Source of the DNA: Lingula anatina
Lineage: Eukaryota > Brachiopoda > Lingulata > Lingulida > Lingulidae
Direction of reading: 5' to 3'
Assembly (NCBI RefSeq): GCF_001039355.2
Contig: NW_019775513.1
Span: forward strand, 990,953 to 1,054,952
DNA length: 64,000 bases
The notes beneath the pieces were generated by a model, which was given only the letters and a program-made list of their open reading frames with translations, made no database searches and was not told the origin of the DNA. The position numbers were made by a program, and so were the translations under genes. Shown one piece after another: positions 47,525 through 58,928 of the stretch (the stretch's first letter is position 1; every line of letters starts with the position of its first letter).

Positions 47525-50500
47525 ACAGAACGTTACCCTTGTACCTAGCGCTTCAGCTAACAGTTCGCCGTGTGCGTCGGGCTTGATTTCTTGCATGTAA
47601 TCCAGCTCATCTAGTTTGACTTTATTTTTCAAATATTAGAGATTTTTGTGCCGCTGATTAACGTCACTGGTAACTATGTTTAAGTGATATCATGCAGTCT
47701 TGAATCCAGAGTACACAAAGTTTGTTTACCCCAATTAAATTGTTTTTGAAGATCCCTAAAAGACAAGCGCACTCAAACGAAGGATAATATCACCTTAGGC
47801 GCTTAAAGCAGTCATTAAAGTAGGTTAATATACCTGGCGGTGCAGATAATGGCGACCTCTTAATCATGCAGTCTATACTTAAGTGGAAAACAACAACCAA
47901 AATAAAACCATCAGGGTGAATATACCGGTAGAAAATGTGTGTGTCTACGTGAACACACACCCAAGCGCTTGACAGCACAAATGCGTACACAGGCAACGCG
48001 CAAACAAACGTTCAAAAGGCAGGGATACGCAGACACTGAGTTGAACTTTATGCATGGCCTTGTCAAATACCCACAATTGATCTACTATATGGAAATAATT
48101 AACCACAAAGTGACCAGTTGACAGTATATGTGAGAAAACCATACCATATCCTCCCCACACGAACAGAGCCAAAAAAGACCGACTGGATGTGAAGCGGGTT
48201 TTTGAATTATACTGTCAACTTCCTTTGTTTGTAATAAAACCAGTGTGAATTGTGAAGGATTATTTTCATCTACCCGTGCACGTGTAGAAATGCACGTGAA
48301 CATACAAAGGCACTTATGTATGTGCAAGTCACCCGTCAAAAGTCATACCTATCGGAAGGCGACTCCGGAAATTACAGTGTATTTGAACTCGGGACTTCTT
48401 AGTGCCTTATAATCGTTGTGTCCTTGTTCAATAATCAATACCGCTGTTGAAACATACAAGGCCTATAAACTCCTCAGTGTCGATTAATAAATGCCATTAT
48501 CTTTTATTTCGTTTTAACGTACATTGCATGTCCGTCTGATAATCCCCAAGCTTTATTTTTGGTAAATAACAATACTACTGTTGCTTGTACTAACGTTACT
48601 GGCTGGTTGGTTGTTCATTTATTCAATACATAAGTACTTTTTTTAAAAATACTAATAACAGATTTATTCCCAGCTTGAGTACAATGTAAAGTGCTCATTC
48701 TCGATCGATGATGATGAGATCTTGTGTTAATAGCACTTCTAAGTGAATTTGTAAACCTCCCCAACGCCGATTTTAAAGAAGACAGTATTCAGCCCATTGG
48801 ATTGACGATGTATTTTACTGTATAAATATCAATACAGTAATAACGGGATCTCTTCATTGCATTGATTCTTTGCCTGCAAAGTTAGATATTGATATCTACA
48901 TGTGTATATAGCTATCAATAAGAATATATATATATCGTTAACATGGAGTTAATTATTAAACTGAACATTTGTTGCCAGCTCCACCAGGATTCACACACAC
49001 ACTATACGACCCTGGAAACACCTCCGCAAAAATAACGTTTTAACGCCTGGTAAAAATAAATATTCTAATTGCTTATTCGTGTCTGGAAATGCAGAACAGT
49101 CTTCCCGCCGATGTTCTGATATTGCCGGTGCACTAATAAAAGTTAGAGAAAAAAAATAGAGATGAGTGCCTTCTTTTCTACCTAAAAAGGCAAGAAGAAT
49201 GGAATCAAGCAAAAAGCCGGGCTGGCCAAAATGTTGTACATGTACTTTGGAGTTGATGAATAACTAAATCCAAAGGAATTCTTGTTCAGACCCTCAGAGA
49301 TGTAAATTCAAGGTGCAATGTATCAAGGATTCATCATAGGATCCATCATTGACCCAGAATATAGAAGAAAAGGGGCCACCATAGGTCAACTGAATGTTTA
49401 TACATACAATGTAAAATGAATGATAGTTGAATATAAATTTAGTAATAAATAATTTAATAACAAATTAACTCTACTGAATATGGGACGAGTCAACGAGAAA
49501 ACTATTTGAAATAAGAAGTAGTATAATAGAAACAAAAACACCAAAAACACAACCACAAACAAAAGATGATTTACAAGAGATGTTAGACTAATGGTGTGGC
49601 GATGGGTCAGGGACACTCTTTACAACAGGGTCCAGGCACCGGACCATGATGACTTCAAACTAATGGAGGTCACCAAACTCACGTGCCGTCCACAGAGTTT
49701 CACACGTGAGAGCCAACACCTTACTCACCGCAAACTGACAGACTGAAAGGTTAACTTGAATGATTACTGGGGAAAGATCGTATAAATCTTGTAATTTAGG
49801 CATATTTTAGGCGGCGTGTCAGGATACAGCTTCGTCTTCTTGATTGATTGTTTTGTTCTCAAACGATTCTCGGAGACGGTAGAATGGAGGGGAAATTTTC
49901 TAAGAAACCTACAATTAAGTGTATAATGGTATCCTTTTCAGTTGGAAAAAAGAATAATGGAACATTCATGTCAATGTCATTTGTTTTGATTATATCTAGA
50001 CGTAAAGATAAACTGCTGCTTAAAGAGATCGCCCAATAAAGTAATATCGGATATTTGATCGACAAAGTAGATAGGAAGATTTAGGTCACGCGAAAGATGC
50101 TGAAAAAAATAAAACGTGATCAGCTCGGAGAGATTAGAGTGCAAAATCCCTTGCATTTGTCAGAAAAGAGGAAATAAGGAGAATAAAAGTTTGAAACTCT
50201 ACCCCTTCACTATAAACACAAGTAATAGTTAACTCAAGAATGAAAATATATTTGAAGCAATACCTGTGTCTAAATTGGACTCATTTTTAGTATCTGCACC
50301 GAAGGGTGGCATCAGAGTTTTTGTAATTGTGATGGTGGTGGCGGCAGTGGTGGTGTGAAAGACATATAGAGCCCAAAGAGGAAGGGTGTGAACAGTCAAG
50401 GATATGGGATTTTTGTAGAATTATTTTCAGCTACCATTTCACCCTTGATTCCGGCTTAATGCATACCGACACCGTGTATAATCTTTTTTTTTAACGTATC

Positions 50501-52665
50501 AAGCAGCATTGAGATTTCCTTTGATTTTTAATTGTCCCTCAACACACCCCTTGTCCTAAGAAAATCAATATTTTGCGTTAGCGAGCAAAGCTGAACTTAT
50601 GGTTTCACCTTAACTTAATGGAAAGCAATCTGTCAAATCTGATTATTTGCATTGAGCAGTGGAAGCAGACAACATTAGATCTTTGTCTCGTTGCCGTAGA
50701 AGAGAGAGGTTACAGTTTGATCCAAAGATTTAGATGGATGAGAAGTGGAAAATACCCACACTCTCAGTGGGGAGCCATTAGACTCAACCCAGCATCCGCA
50801 TTCGTAAGGCAAAGTAGGTAGCTTTCACATTTGCTTTCAAGAGTTTCATTTGACGATGATTCAAACTTCCAGTTATCGATTGGAGGAATACCTTGTTTCA
50901 TTTGTGTTATGGTTTTCTACATAATAAAGGCCATCAGAGTAGGCTGTGGAGGGCGAATTTGTTTTATCGTTGTTGTTGTTGTTGTAGGCATCCATTTTCA
51001 GCGGGGTGTTGTTTTTGCACTGTCTGTGTCTTCTGCGGTCGGGTGTTCTAGGGCTTCAACGTAAGTTGAATCCAGGAAACCATACATATAGTATCCTTTC
51101 AAGCACTTCTCTCCCTTTTAATAAGAAAAATCCTTTCGGCTCCTCAAGTCAACAAGGAGCACATTACAAAGACGAGCCCCCGTATGACAAATGATGGTTC
51201 CAAAACAAATTTAGCATTTTTTTTCAGCGGGGAATGGCACTAACAGATCACTAACAGGCCTTAAATGATTAATGTTACAAATAGGCCCCTTTATTTTGAG
51301 ATAAAATCTAGAAAAAAGAATTTCGTAAATTTTAATTTCTAAATAATCATGACGTCACTAAAAAGTCCTGTGATTCGAACTCGTGGCCATGCGTGGGGAA
51401 ATTCTTTACCGACTGCGTATTGGTTGTGCATGGCAGAAAATATTTTATCCTATTTTTGGTAGGTCCTAGTCCCAACTTTCGCACGGTTAGACCCAGAGAT
51501 AAATTATTAAGTGCACACGCTCACGAGATAAGAGAAAAGGGCCTCAGATATTCAGCACACCTTCTTCAACATTGAAAAGCTATTATCCACGTAGGGACTG
51601 GGGAGGTCTAGGCACCAAATACCAACCATTATATGATAATGTGAAAGATTACTACCCTGGGAAGCTTGACTGGACAGACTGAAGCAAGAAGCGTGGTTCC
51701 ATAGTCATTTCAGGTTACGTGGGCAGTGCATGTGGCTTGCTATGTCATACAGTTAGTACCTTTTCTACGCCCGCCCCCCCCCCCCTCCTCCCGATCTTCC
51801 ATCCCATTTATGTCAAGACAGCTTTATTACATCTTATTATCTTATTTGTATGTTGCGTGTAAAAAATGTAAAAGTACTAAGAATATCTCCCCCAATATTT
51901 CACAGGTGATTTCTGTGGATTAAATCATGCATATTGTCTTAGATACGTGGTGCTTGCGTTTGTATCCAGGGTCGCTCAAAGCACGTGATATGCTATCGCG
52001 ACTCTGGTATGAAGATGTAATAACCTGGGATTATAGCTCTTTGGGAGCGATTAATGCAGACAGGCAGGTGGCAATTATTTCTCTCTAGTACCCACCCACT
52101 TGTTGGCTTCTAGCCTTCTGTGTAACACACGCAGGGGGTATCGGCTCATCCACATACCTGGCAGCGTTGGATATGTTGATATGATTAGATTTTCATAAAT
52201 TCCAATAGTTATTTAGTCATAATGCATAGATGCATACCTCGGAGTATTAAGTTAATCGTGCCAAAACCAAGATATATGTCGCGGTTACGTATCTACCGAG
52301 ATCTTACCCAAAGGGGTGACGCTTTTACTTCACAGGCCTACTTAATAAAGTTGGTTTGTCGAAATTCAAATGGTTCTTACCTCAAAGGCCGAAAATTTTG
52401 GAAGACTGTTTTACAGAAATTCATTAATGGATGATGCGATGTAAAAATGTTTTTTTGATCTTAAAAGTTAGCCCAACTTTTGACCAACTGGGTATGTTCT
52501 TTTGTTAAAAAAGAAAACAGTTAACGATACATGATTCAATCCTATACAAATAATGGGTTGCGTCCTGTAGGACTGGAATATGTTGGGGGAGGAGGTTATG
52601 ACTATTGGCCCTTTTTTCTTTTCGATCTTTAGATTTAAAACAATGCCTTAGATATGGGAAGACCG
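47525..52665. other. No gene recognised with confidence
   Basis: Weak candidates on the plus strand: a 39-codon segment at 51077-51194 ending KDEPPYDK after an AG at 51075-51076, a 59-bp stretch 51002-51060 between AG and CAAC|GTAAGT, and a 49-codon open stretch near 49590-49740. None forms a phase-consistent chain. A poly-C tract lies at 51774-51784. Confidence 0.35.
51361..51440 (-). repeat. tRNA-like relic (possible SINE)
   Basis: The minus strand reads GCAGTCGGTAAAG, then GAGTTCGAATC about 30 bp later, then AGGAC followed by TTTTT. The two Pol III box-like motifs are in the right order but the arms do not pair. Confidence 0.3.
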
Positions 52666-52674
52666 GTACCTACC

Positions 52675-52818
52675 TACCCTCTACCAGGGTGAGTGATAGA
52701 TTTTTCACAGATATTCACAGATATGTCTCTAGCTCAACTAAGTTCTAGCTTGAGTTCTAGCTAGAGACATATCTGTGAATATCTGTGAAAAATCTATCAC
52801 TCACCCTGGTAGAGGGTA
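52675..52818. mobile_element. Inverted-repeat MITE, TACCCTCTACC family, copy 3 (young)
   Basis: 144 bp with two perfectly complementary 60-bp arms (52675-52734 and 52759-52818) around a 24-bp loop, and a perfect 9-bp target-site duplication GTACCTACC (52666-52674 and 52819-52827). Perfect arms point to recent insertion or arm correction. A 9-bp duplication fits Mutator-like elements best; hAT elements make 8 bp. No transposase is encoded. Confidence 0.92.
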
Positions 52819-53217
52819 GTACCTACCCAAGAAGTTAGGAAAGCCAGTTTGTTGTTTCGCCCACACACTCAGGCTACAGGTTTATCGACCGAATGAAGTC
52901 GTATCAAAATCAGCGCCTCATGATACACGATCTCATGATAAAACAATTTGGGGAATGGAAATCAATAAGAAAATCTGTGAAACTGACAAACACTCATTAT
53001 TTGTTTCCCTTATCATTTCCGGTCATGTGACACCAATATCTAAATAAACAAAAAAAAAAAGATACAACTCAGGCTTTTAATCTGGAGGCGCGACATACCG
53101 AAAGAGAGAGAATTCGAAAAAAAGGGCAGTAGTCGAAATTTTTATGAAAAACTACAATCTGATAAAATACAAAGACAGTATACAGACCACTTTCCGAAGC
53201 CAAAGTTTCAAAGGTAC

Positions 53218-53361
53218 CTGTGACGTCAGTTTGTCTTATGTTATCAGTATCAAATCGTTCTACGGACGTCGGGTCTAGTTCTCGTTCGTAGACACGGAAG
53301 AAGAGGACACCGACAGCGCACGACAGCGGTCGCCTCAGGGATACACGGCTTTGAAAGCATG
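53218..53361 (-). CDS. Candidate internal exon (phase 1-1), product unknown
   Basis: The acceptor ctttgcgtgcag|CA and the donor ACAG|GTACCT enclose 144 bp with 47 full codons and no stop: CFQSRVSLRRPLSCAVGVLF, FRVYERELDPTSVERFDTDN and IRQTDVT. GC is clearly above the surrounding DNA. A symmetric 1-1 exon is common for extracellular modules. No domain is recognised, and no partner exon of matching phase was found. Confidence 0.4.
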
Positions 53362-54428
53362 CTGCACGCAAAGATGCACACATTTGTCCCAAGAACTAAG
53401 CTTACTTTTGAGGTCGCACTATCTTGGTAAAAATAGCACAATAATAGCGTATGACACCTATTATGTAGGGAAGAAGATAAAAGATGTGAGCCTGCAGCTC
53501 TAAAAAAAACTAGTATTTTTGTTGGGGTAAACTCTGTTCACAGACATTCAAGACTTGCCTTCATAATAATTATTTCTATTAATATCCTGTTTAGCCTACA
53601 GACATAAAAGCAACCAAGTATATTTTTTTTGATGAACATGTATCTTATTCAAGCATCACAATAATATATACATGTTTTACGTACATATGAAATCTGTAAT
53701 AAACGGAAATGGAGAAGGGTATATAGGAAACTATTGTGGAAATTCGTCAATGTGGTTTAACTTTAAACATTTCCGTACGCCCTAAGCAAACTGCTACAGT
53801 TCACCGTCAAAACGTCAACATTGGCGTAGCATTCGAAGAAGCTGGACGAACTAGTCAGCCGACTCATATCCCAAGTGGCGTTTGGTTACTCGTGTCAAAC
53901 CTCTCAAAAAGTTATGGTTTTCAGAATAAATATCTCTTTTCTGATACTTAAGGTAGAGATATGAGTTGTCACTTGACGTGTTTGAATAATAAAACATTAT
54001 TTCATTGCCTCTTAAAGTAGGTGATAAGCTCTATGACAAGTTGAACACGTCATTGACTGTGTTACAATCATGAATGGATGACGTTATTCGTGAATACAAA
54101 CATACTCAAACGTGTTTTTTTTCTTTGATAGTTTTCGTCTTGTTATTCACGTTATCTTCATTGAAAAAAAGTGGCTTGAACACCGAACCATTTGTACGCC
54201 TTTCTTTTTCTCTCATGTACTCAGTGATATGTTAAATATATTTTAAAAACTCTGATAAGTATCCTATGTGGCAAAAAACTACGCCACCGCACCCTCTCCT
54301 CAGTATATAATTTCACAGAAAGATGGTTAAAAAAGAACAATTACTTTCTTCACAACTGCGCAAAAATAACGTAATCCTAACCTAAAGTAGAATTTCAATC
54401 AATGAATCCCTGCCCCTTTCTTTTTCAG

Positions 54429-54578
54429 ATCCGACTTGCAATTTCCTTTTGAAAATAATAGAACAAAGCCGATATTGACCCATTTTGGCACCACGCCCTC
54501 TGCAACAAACGTCGGTACAGAAACCACTTTGTGCTCAGGTTCAATCCAAGTTGAATTACGCCTAGCTTTTAACACCAG
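54429..54578 (+). CDS. Candidate internal exon (phase 2-2), product unknown
   Basis: A strong acceptor (cccctttctttttcag|A) and donor (ACCAG|GTAATA) bound 150 bp with 49 complete codons and no stop: SDLQFPFENNRTKPILTHFG, TTPSATNVGTETTLCSGSIQ and VELRLAFNT. The other two frames are closed. There is no ATG, so it would be internal. Product unknown. Confidence 0.4.
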
Positions 54579-56360
54579 GTAATACGCTCTGTAAACAAGC
54601 CAATTTTCAAGAGCACTTGATGCTGGGTTGGTTCAATAAGTTCTTGGGTTATAAACAGAGCCACGCAGTACAAGTTATAAACTAATACATGTTTAATTTG
54701 AACCACTTAAGTCGAGAGCAACAATGAAGTAGGCTTTATTATTCTGTTTTACACACATAAGTGTATGTGAAATTCGCCTGCTAGTGAAGAACTTGCGCAA
54801 CGCGCTCTTGACCCGGAACTAAGACAAGGCAATTTAAAAAGGCACAGTTTTTCGATTAACCATTAAAGCTAGTAGGATATGTTTGGCGCGTGTCCGGAAG
54901 TGAGTTGGTGTTCTCTTTTTCTTACCATACAAAATAAAGGACACAGCTTTCCCATAGCGCGAGAAGGAAGTAAACTGCTATTCCTTAACCGGAGACAATA
55001 AAGACAAGTGACTTTTTTTCAGTTGAAACGGAACTCCTTTATTTCTTCACCTGAGCAAACACTTCCAAGTATAGGCCTGTCTTAAATGTGAATGAAAGAA
55101 ATAGATGTCGTCGACGTGACTCTTTGCGTAACAGTTTTTTTCTTTTTGTGATTGTCTTTCTGTGTTTGAGTGTGTGTGTGTGTGAGGGGGTGTGTGCAGC
55201 TCCTTTATTTTTCTTAGATACCCTTGTTTGAAGTTAAGAGGTTACAAAAATAAGGGGAATATTCCTTCAAAGACAAACAGGACCTGTTCCTTCTGGGACA
55301 ATTTTCTCACTTCCGTTAATGCAGATATTTAATATGTAAGTATTAGCTTAATTTTATAACCAAACCTGTTTATCTTTCTGCCTTACTTTTGACTATTATC
55401 TTGCTAATCATTAAAAAAACAGCCTTTTAGCTTTTACCAAGTCTTCCCTGGGTCTCCTTAAAAATATATCCTGTGTTGTCAGGATTCGAAAAGAAAATCA
55501 GTATGTTCGGTTTGGTGAGTTCTTTCTGTTTTGATAGCACATTAGTTGATAAGCATGGTTCTATTAAGGGTTTTTATAAAACAACCAGACAACTTCATAA
55601 AAATCCATCCTTAGTCAAAAGTCAATATCAGGCTTGTTAATCAGACGATTCCACTTCTTGTATACACACATTACTCTAAATTGAATCATTGCAGCCCGCC
55701 CCCGCATTTCGTTTCCTTATTCCATTCTTCATTGTTACAAACATCTGATGCAAGTATCGAAATGCCTCATATAATTCACGGAGTTTCATGGTTGTTCTAC
55801 GTCTCGATATTAATCTAATTTAGAAAAATGGCTTATTTTGTCGTTTCGAATAGTTGTCTCGTTGACATTTATGAATAATAGCAGATTTTGAAGAATTTAT
55901 ATTGTTGATGCAGTACACGTTCAGCTCTTGAAAACTGTGCGTAGTGTTCAGAAACTGATTATTTCACAGCGTGTCTAGTATGACTCAGCCCAGATCTCAC
56001 ACACACATGCTTTGTGCAATATATTGATCTGTTCATAGGCAGTACAATGGAAATAATATCCGGGGTACGTCGTTTACAAAACGTCTTACAACAAATATAT
56101 TAAAACAAGCGATCGCGGAGAACGGAAGCCCAATATATCCGCCAGCTGGGGAAAATTATTAATCACAAAATCAAAAGATATGAAGGTTATTTTTTAATAA
56201 AAATTTATTAAACAATTTTATAACAATGAACTGTATGAAGACTGAAACAACAAGATCACCGGATACGGAACACAGTCACCCGATCTGTGGGTGCTAAGGC
56301 GCTTAAAAAACAATCACTACACAGTACTGCGAGACGGCTTGACCTTATCGGTCTAACACC
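54579..56360. other. No gene recognised
   Basis: AT-rich; a (GT)n tract near 55167. No exon or repeat boundary was found. Confidence 0.4.
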
Positions 56361-56574
56361 CCATTCTCATAGATTAGATCGACCTACATTGGATCGACCT
56401 AACTCCCTGGGGGTTCACGCTAAATAGCTGTCAGCCGGGCGGACACGAAAGTTAATTACCCCTTAAAGCTTGTAGTAGGCGGGGACGGACACTTAAGGGG
56501 GATTATCTGACAGTAATCTAGTAAGACTCCCCGCGGTGATAGATCGATCTAAAAGTTGTGAGAACAGAGCCTAA
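56361..56574. mobile_element. Candidate imperfect inverted-repeat element
   Basis: The left side (ATTCTCATAGATTAGATCGACC, then CTGTCAG at 56429 and ATTACCCCTTAA at 56456) and the reverse complement of the right side (GTTCTCACAACTTTTAGATCGA, then CTGTCAG and ATAATCCCCCTTAA) keep the same order. GC is higher than in the flanks. Target-site duplications are not evident. Confidence 0.35.
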
Positions 56575-57880
56575 GTCAGCTGCTACCTTATCAACTCGAA
56601 CAAATACACAGCCGAAAACAGTGTGCTATATCAGCACTGAAACATAGTGTGCACTAGTTGAGAACACGTTACAGTGGTTCAGGGCCGAATGAAATACTGT
56701 CGTTAAAAAAGAATCAAGTCTGCTGAATGAATAACAAAAGGTCTTCATATCATTAATTGCACTTTGCCCAGATAATGTCTATCGCTTACCAATAAGCTTG
56801 AATCATTATTCTCATAAAGCCACCTGTGGTTAAAAATTTAACATGTTTGTCATTCTTAGGTTAAAAGAACACTTTTTAAAGAATGTGCAAAAATATGTGG
56901 CCTTACAAGTTCACACGCAAACTCTGTCAATACCATATAAATGGAATATGAGAAATATGCACGCCGAACACATCGAGGACAAAGTTCATGAATAAAATAA
57001 GCTCCTATGTTCATTCCTCACTGCGCCTTATTATTCTAAAATGTAGACGTGTAGACATTGCGTGCGCCCGTATATCAAATTTGACACTATTTTGCACTCC
57101 CCTTCTTCAAAATATTACCAACTTATTTTTAGCTGAATTCAAGTCATGGAAGTGGCACTTCCTGTCAAAATGACAGCTGCATGCCACGTCAACCTATGAA
57201 TGACACTTATACACCATGTAAAAATAATAACAACATTTACAATGACATTTACAAAATTTAAAGAGCACCACCGATATAAAGGTTAATTGACAGATTATTC
57301 ACAACTGACTTGTTAAATCTGTAGTATAAAAATAAACTAATCATGCGTTACTGTAAAAATATACTGTGGCTAAATTGAGCGACCGTATTGGAATATGGCA
57401 CAACACAATGTTTGCCCTATCATTTCCATCATCATCATCATCGTCAAACACTGACAGTTGATCTGGGGATAGTCAAAGCTTTGTTTTCTCTCTCCTAATA
57501 GCGCTAGTGAAGTTCAATGGGTCTTTTCTGTTGAGAACCTGCTAAGGCGCTACCAATAGTACTGGCACTTCGTCGCTCTGGAAATAGCACATGCTGCTAC
57601 ATGTTAACGTTCGCAAAATCAATGCAAATCAAATTACGATGATGGGGACTGAATCCCCATAATGCAGCCGCATTAGCTTGCAAGGGAAACCAACGGTTTC
57701 GTTGTCCATACATAATGCAACAGTTTGATCATGCAGTGAAAACAAGGTGCGAGTCTTTACACGGAGAGAGCGAGTTCACGGCTCAGAAGTGGCGCTGGAC
57801 ACGGGACGTGGGTGCGCTGACACTGAGGTGCGTGGATTTTACACGAGCGAGTGTGCTAAACTCGAGCCCCCTTGGAAATT
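56575..57880. other. Region downstream of the PH-domain gene
   Basis: Presumably includes the 3' UTR of the minus-strand PH gene. No clear AATAAA on the minus strand within 500 bp of the stop. Otherwise unremarkable. Confidence 0.35.
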
Positions 57881-58510
57881 TCAAGACGATGAATCTCCTT
57901 CGTCCTCGTCTTCTTCTGACTCGTCTAGCGTTGGCATGAGAGGCCGTTTTGGAATGATTGGGGAGCGAAGGCCGGGTGAGCTGGTGCGAGGTTTCAAGTG
58001 CGTTTTCCCCGCGTTGAAAGCCTCCAACCAAGAGTCAAGCTCACTTGTTCTATTCACAGTGAATGTTAGTGCCTGTCCATCGCAGTCGTTTGATAGGACT
58101 CTGAATTTCTTGTCTGAGTTACTGACCGCCTCAACGGTGAAGTTTTTCAAATGTAAAAACCCCATGGGCTTCCCGTACTTTTTGTCCTGATACAACACAG
58201 CGTAGTGGTCGAAGTTGCTACAGTACGTTTTGACTGTAATGTTCGTGACTCTCTCACGTTTGTTCACCGTCTGGACAAGGCCCAACTGTCCGGATTTTGT
58301 CTCCAAGCCATCATGGTGGGGGGACCCACTAGCTAATGTGGCCCCAGTACGTTTGAGAAGCATGTCTGCACTCCTGAAGGCTCCGCAATCCAGAGTTTTC
58401 ATACTGTTACGATGTAAGGTGGGCGTTTGACTCGGTGTCACTGGCGTTTTATAAGACTGTCTGAATCGTTCCCGAGTCTCTATAAAATCGACAGTTAGAT
58501 ATTGGTGCAT
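57881..58510 (-). CDS. PH-domain protein, 209 residues, one exon
   Basis: ORF from ATG at 58508-58510 to TGA at 57881. Residues about 71-168 fit a pleckstrin-homology domain: KSGQL start, beta strands through DHYAVLYQDKK and GFLHLKNFTVEAV, KKFRVLS, ALTFTV, and a C-terminal helix SELDSWLEAF with the invariant Trp161. PH domains bind phosphoinositides or proteins and bring their host to membranes. The N-terminal 70 residues are Thr/Ser/Pro-rich; the C-terminus is a Pro-rich linker and an acidic tail (ESEEDEDEGDSSS). No enzyme domain is present, so an adaptor role is likely. An upstream AG (58528-58529, ctgtatctag) leaves room for a 5' noncoding exon. Gene identity within the PH group is not resolved. 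Confidence 0.85.
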   Translation of the reverse strand: MHQYLTVDFIETRERFRQSYKTPVTPSQTPTLHRNSMKTLDCGAFRSADMLLKRTGATLASGSPHHDGLETKSGQLGLVQTVNKRERVTNITVKTYCSNFDHYAVLYQDKKYGKPMGFLHLKNFTVEAVSNSDKKFRVLSNDCDGQALTFTVNRTSELDSWLEAFNAGKTHLKPRTSSPGLRSPIIPKRPLMPTLDESEEDEDEGDSSS

Positions 58511-58766
58511 TCAATGACACCCTTCCTAGATACAGTATTATGGTTATACGTCTGATGTGACTTACTACTATATTTTATCGGCTGCTGCGGTCGGTGGAAA
58601 GAACGAAATCCGGTCCAAATTCCACGCGGCTGACTGTCGACTAGCGATGTCTACTTTGATAACCTGTGGTTTGTACGATATCACCTCTCTGACTGACTCA
58701 TAAACGTTGGTCTTGCTACACAAAGTTCTCTGTTAGTTCTGATTCACTCTAGGAATTCCCTCTCAG

Positions 58767-58773
58767 TTTTATA
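58767..58773 (-). promoter_or_regulatory. TATA box of the PH-domain gene
   Basis: The minus strand reads GGCGGTATAAAACTG, 257 bp upstream of the ATG, which predicts a start near 58740. TGACTCA (AP-1-like) at 58694-58700 would then be in the 5' UTR. Confidence 0.55.
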
Positions 58774-58899
58774 CCGCCTTCCACTCTGTTTACCTCATCC
58801 TATGACTGTGACTGATGAAAGGACTGAGTGTGATTTGCTGTTATAAATAGGTCGAGCATGTTTGCTTATGTTTATGATCAGTGGCGAGGGCCTAACGGA

Positions 58900-58928
58900 C
58901 CAATCAGCGTGCAGCAAGAATGACGTCA
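58900..58928. promoter_or_regulatory. CCAAT box and full CRE (TGACGTCA)
   Basis: CCAAT at 58900-58904 (plus orientation) and the palindromic cAMP-response element at 58921-58928, about 130-160 bp upstream of the TATA box. Together with the TATA box this resembles an inducible, CREB-responsive promoter. A TATAAATAG on the plus strand (58842-58850) lies between. Function is inferred. Confidence 0.45.

Noticed and set aside
57747-58190. 147-codon plus-strand ORF opposite the PH gene
   Set aside because: Antisense shadow of the PH-domain frame, which has recognisable domain structure.
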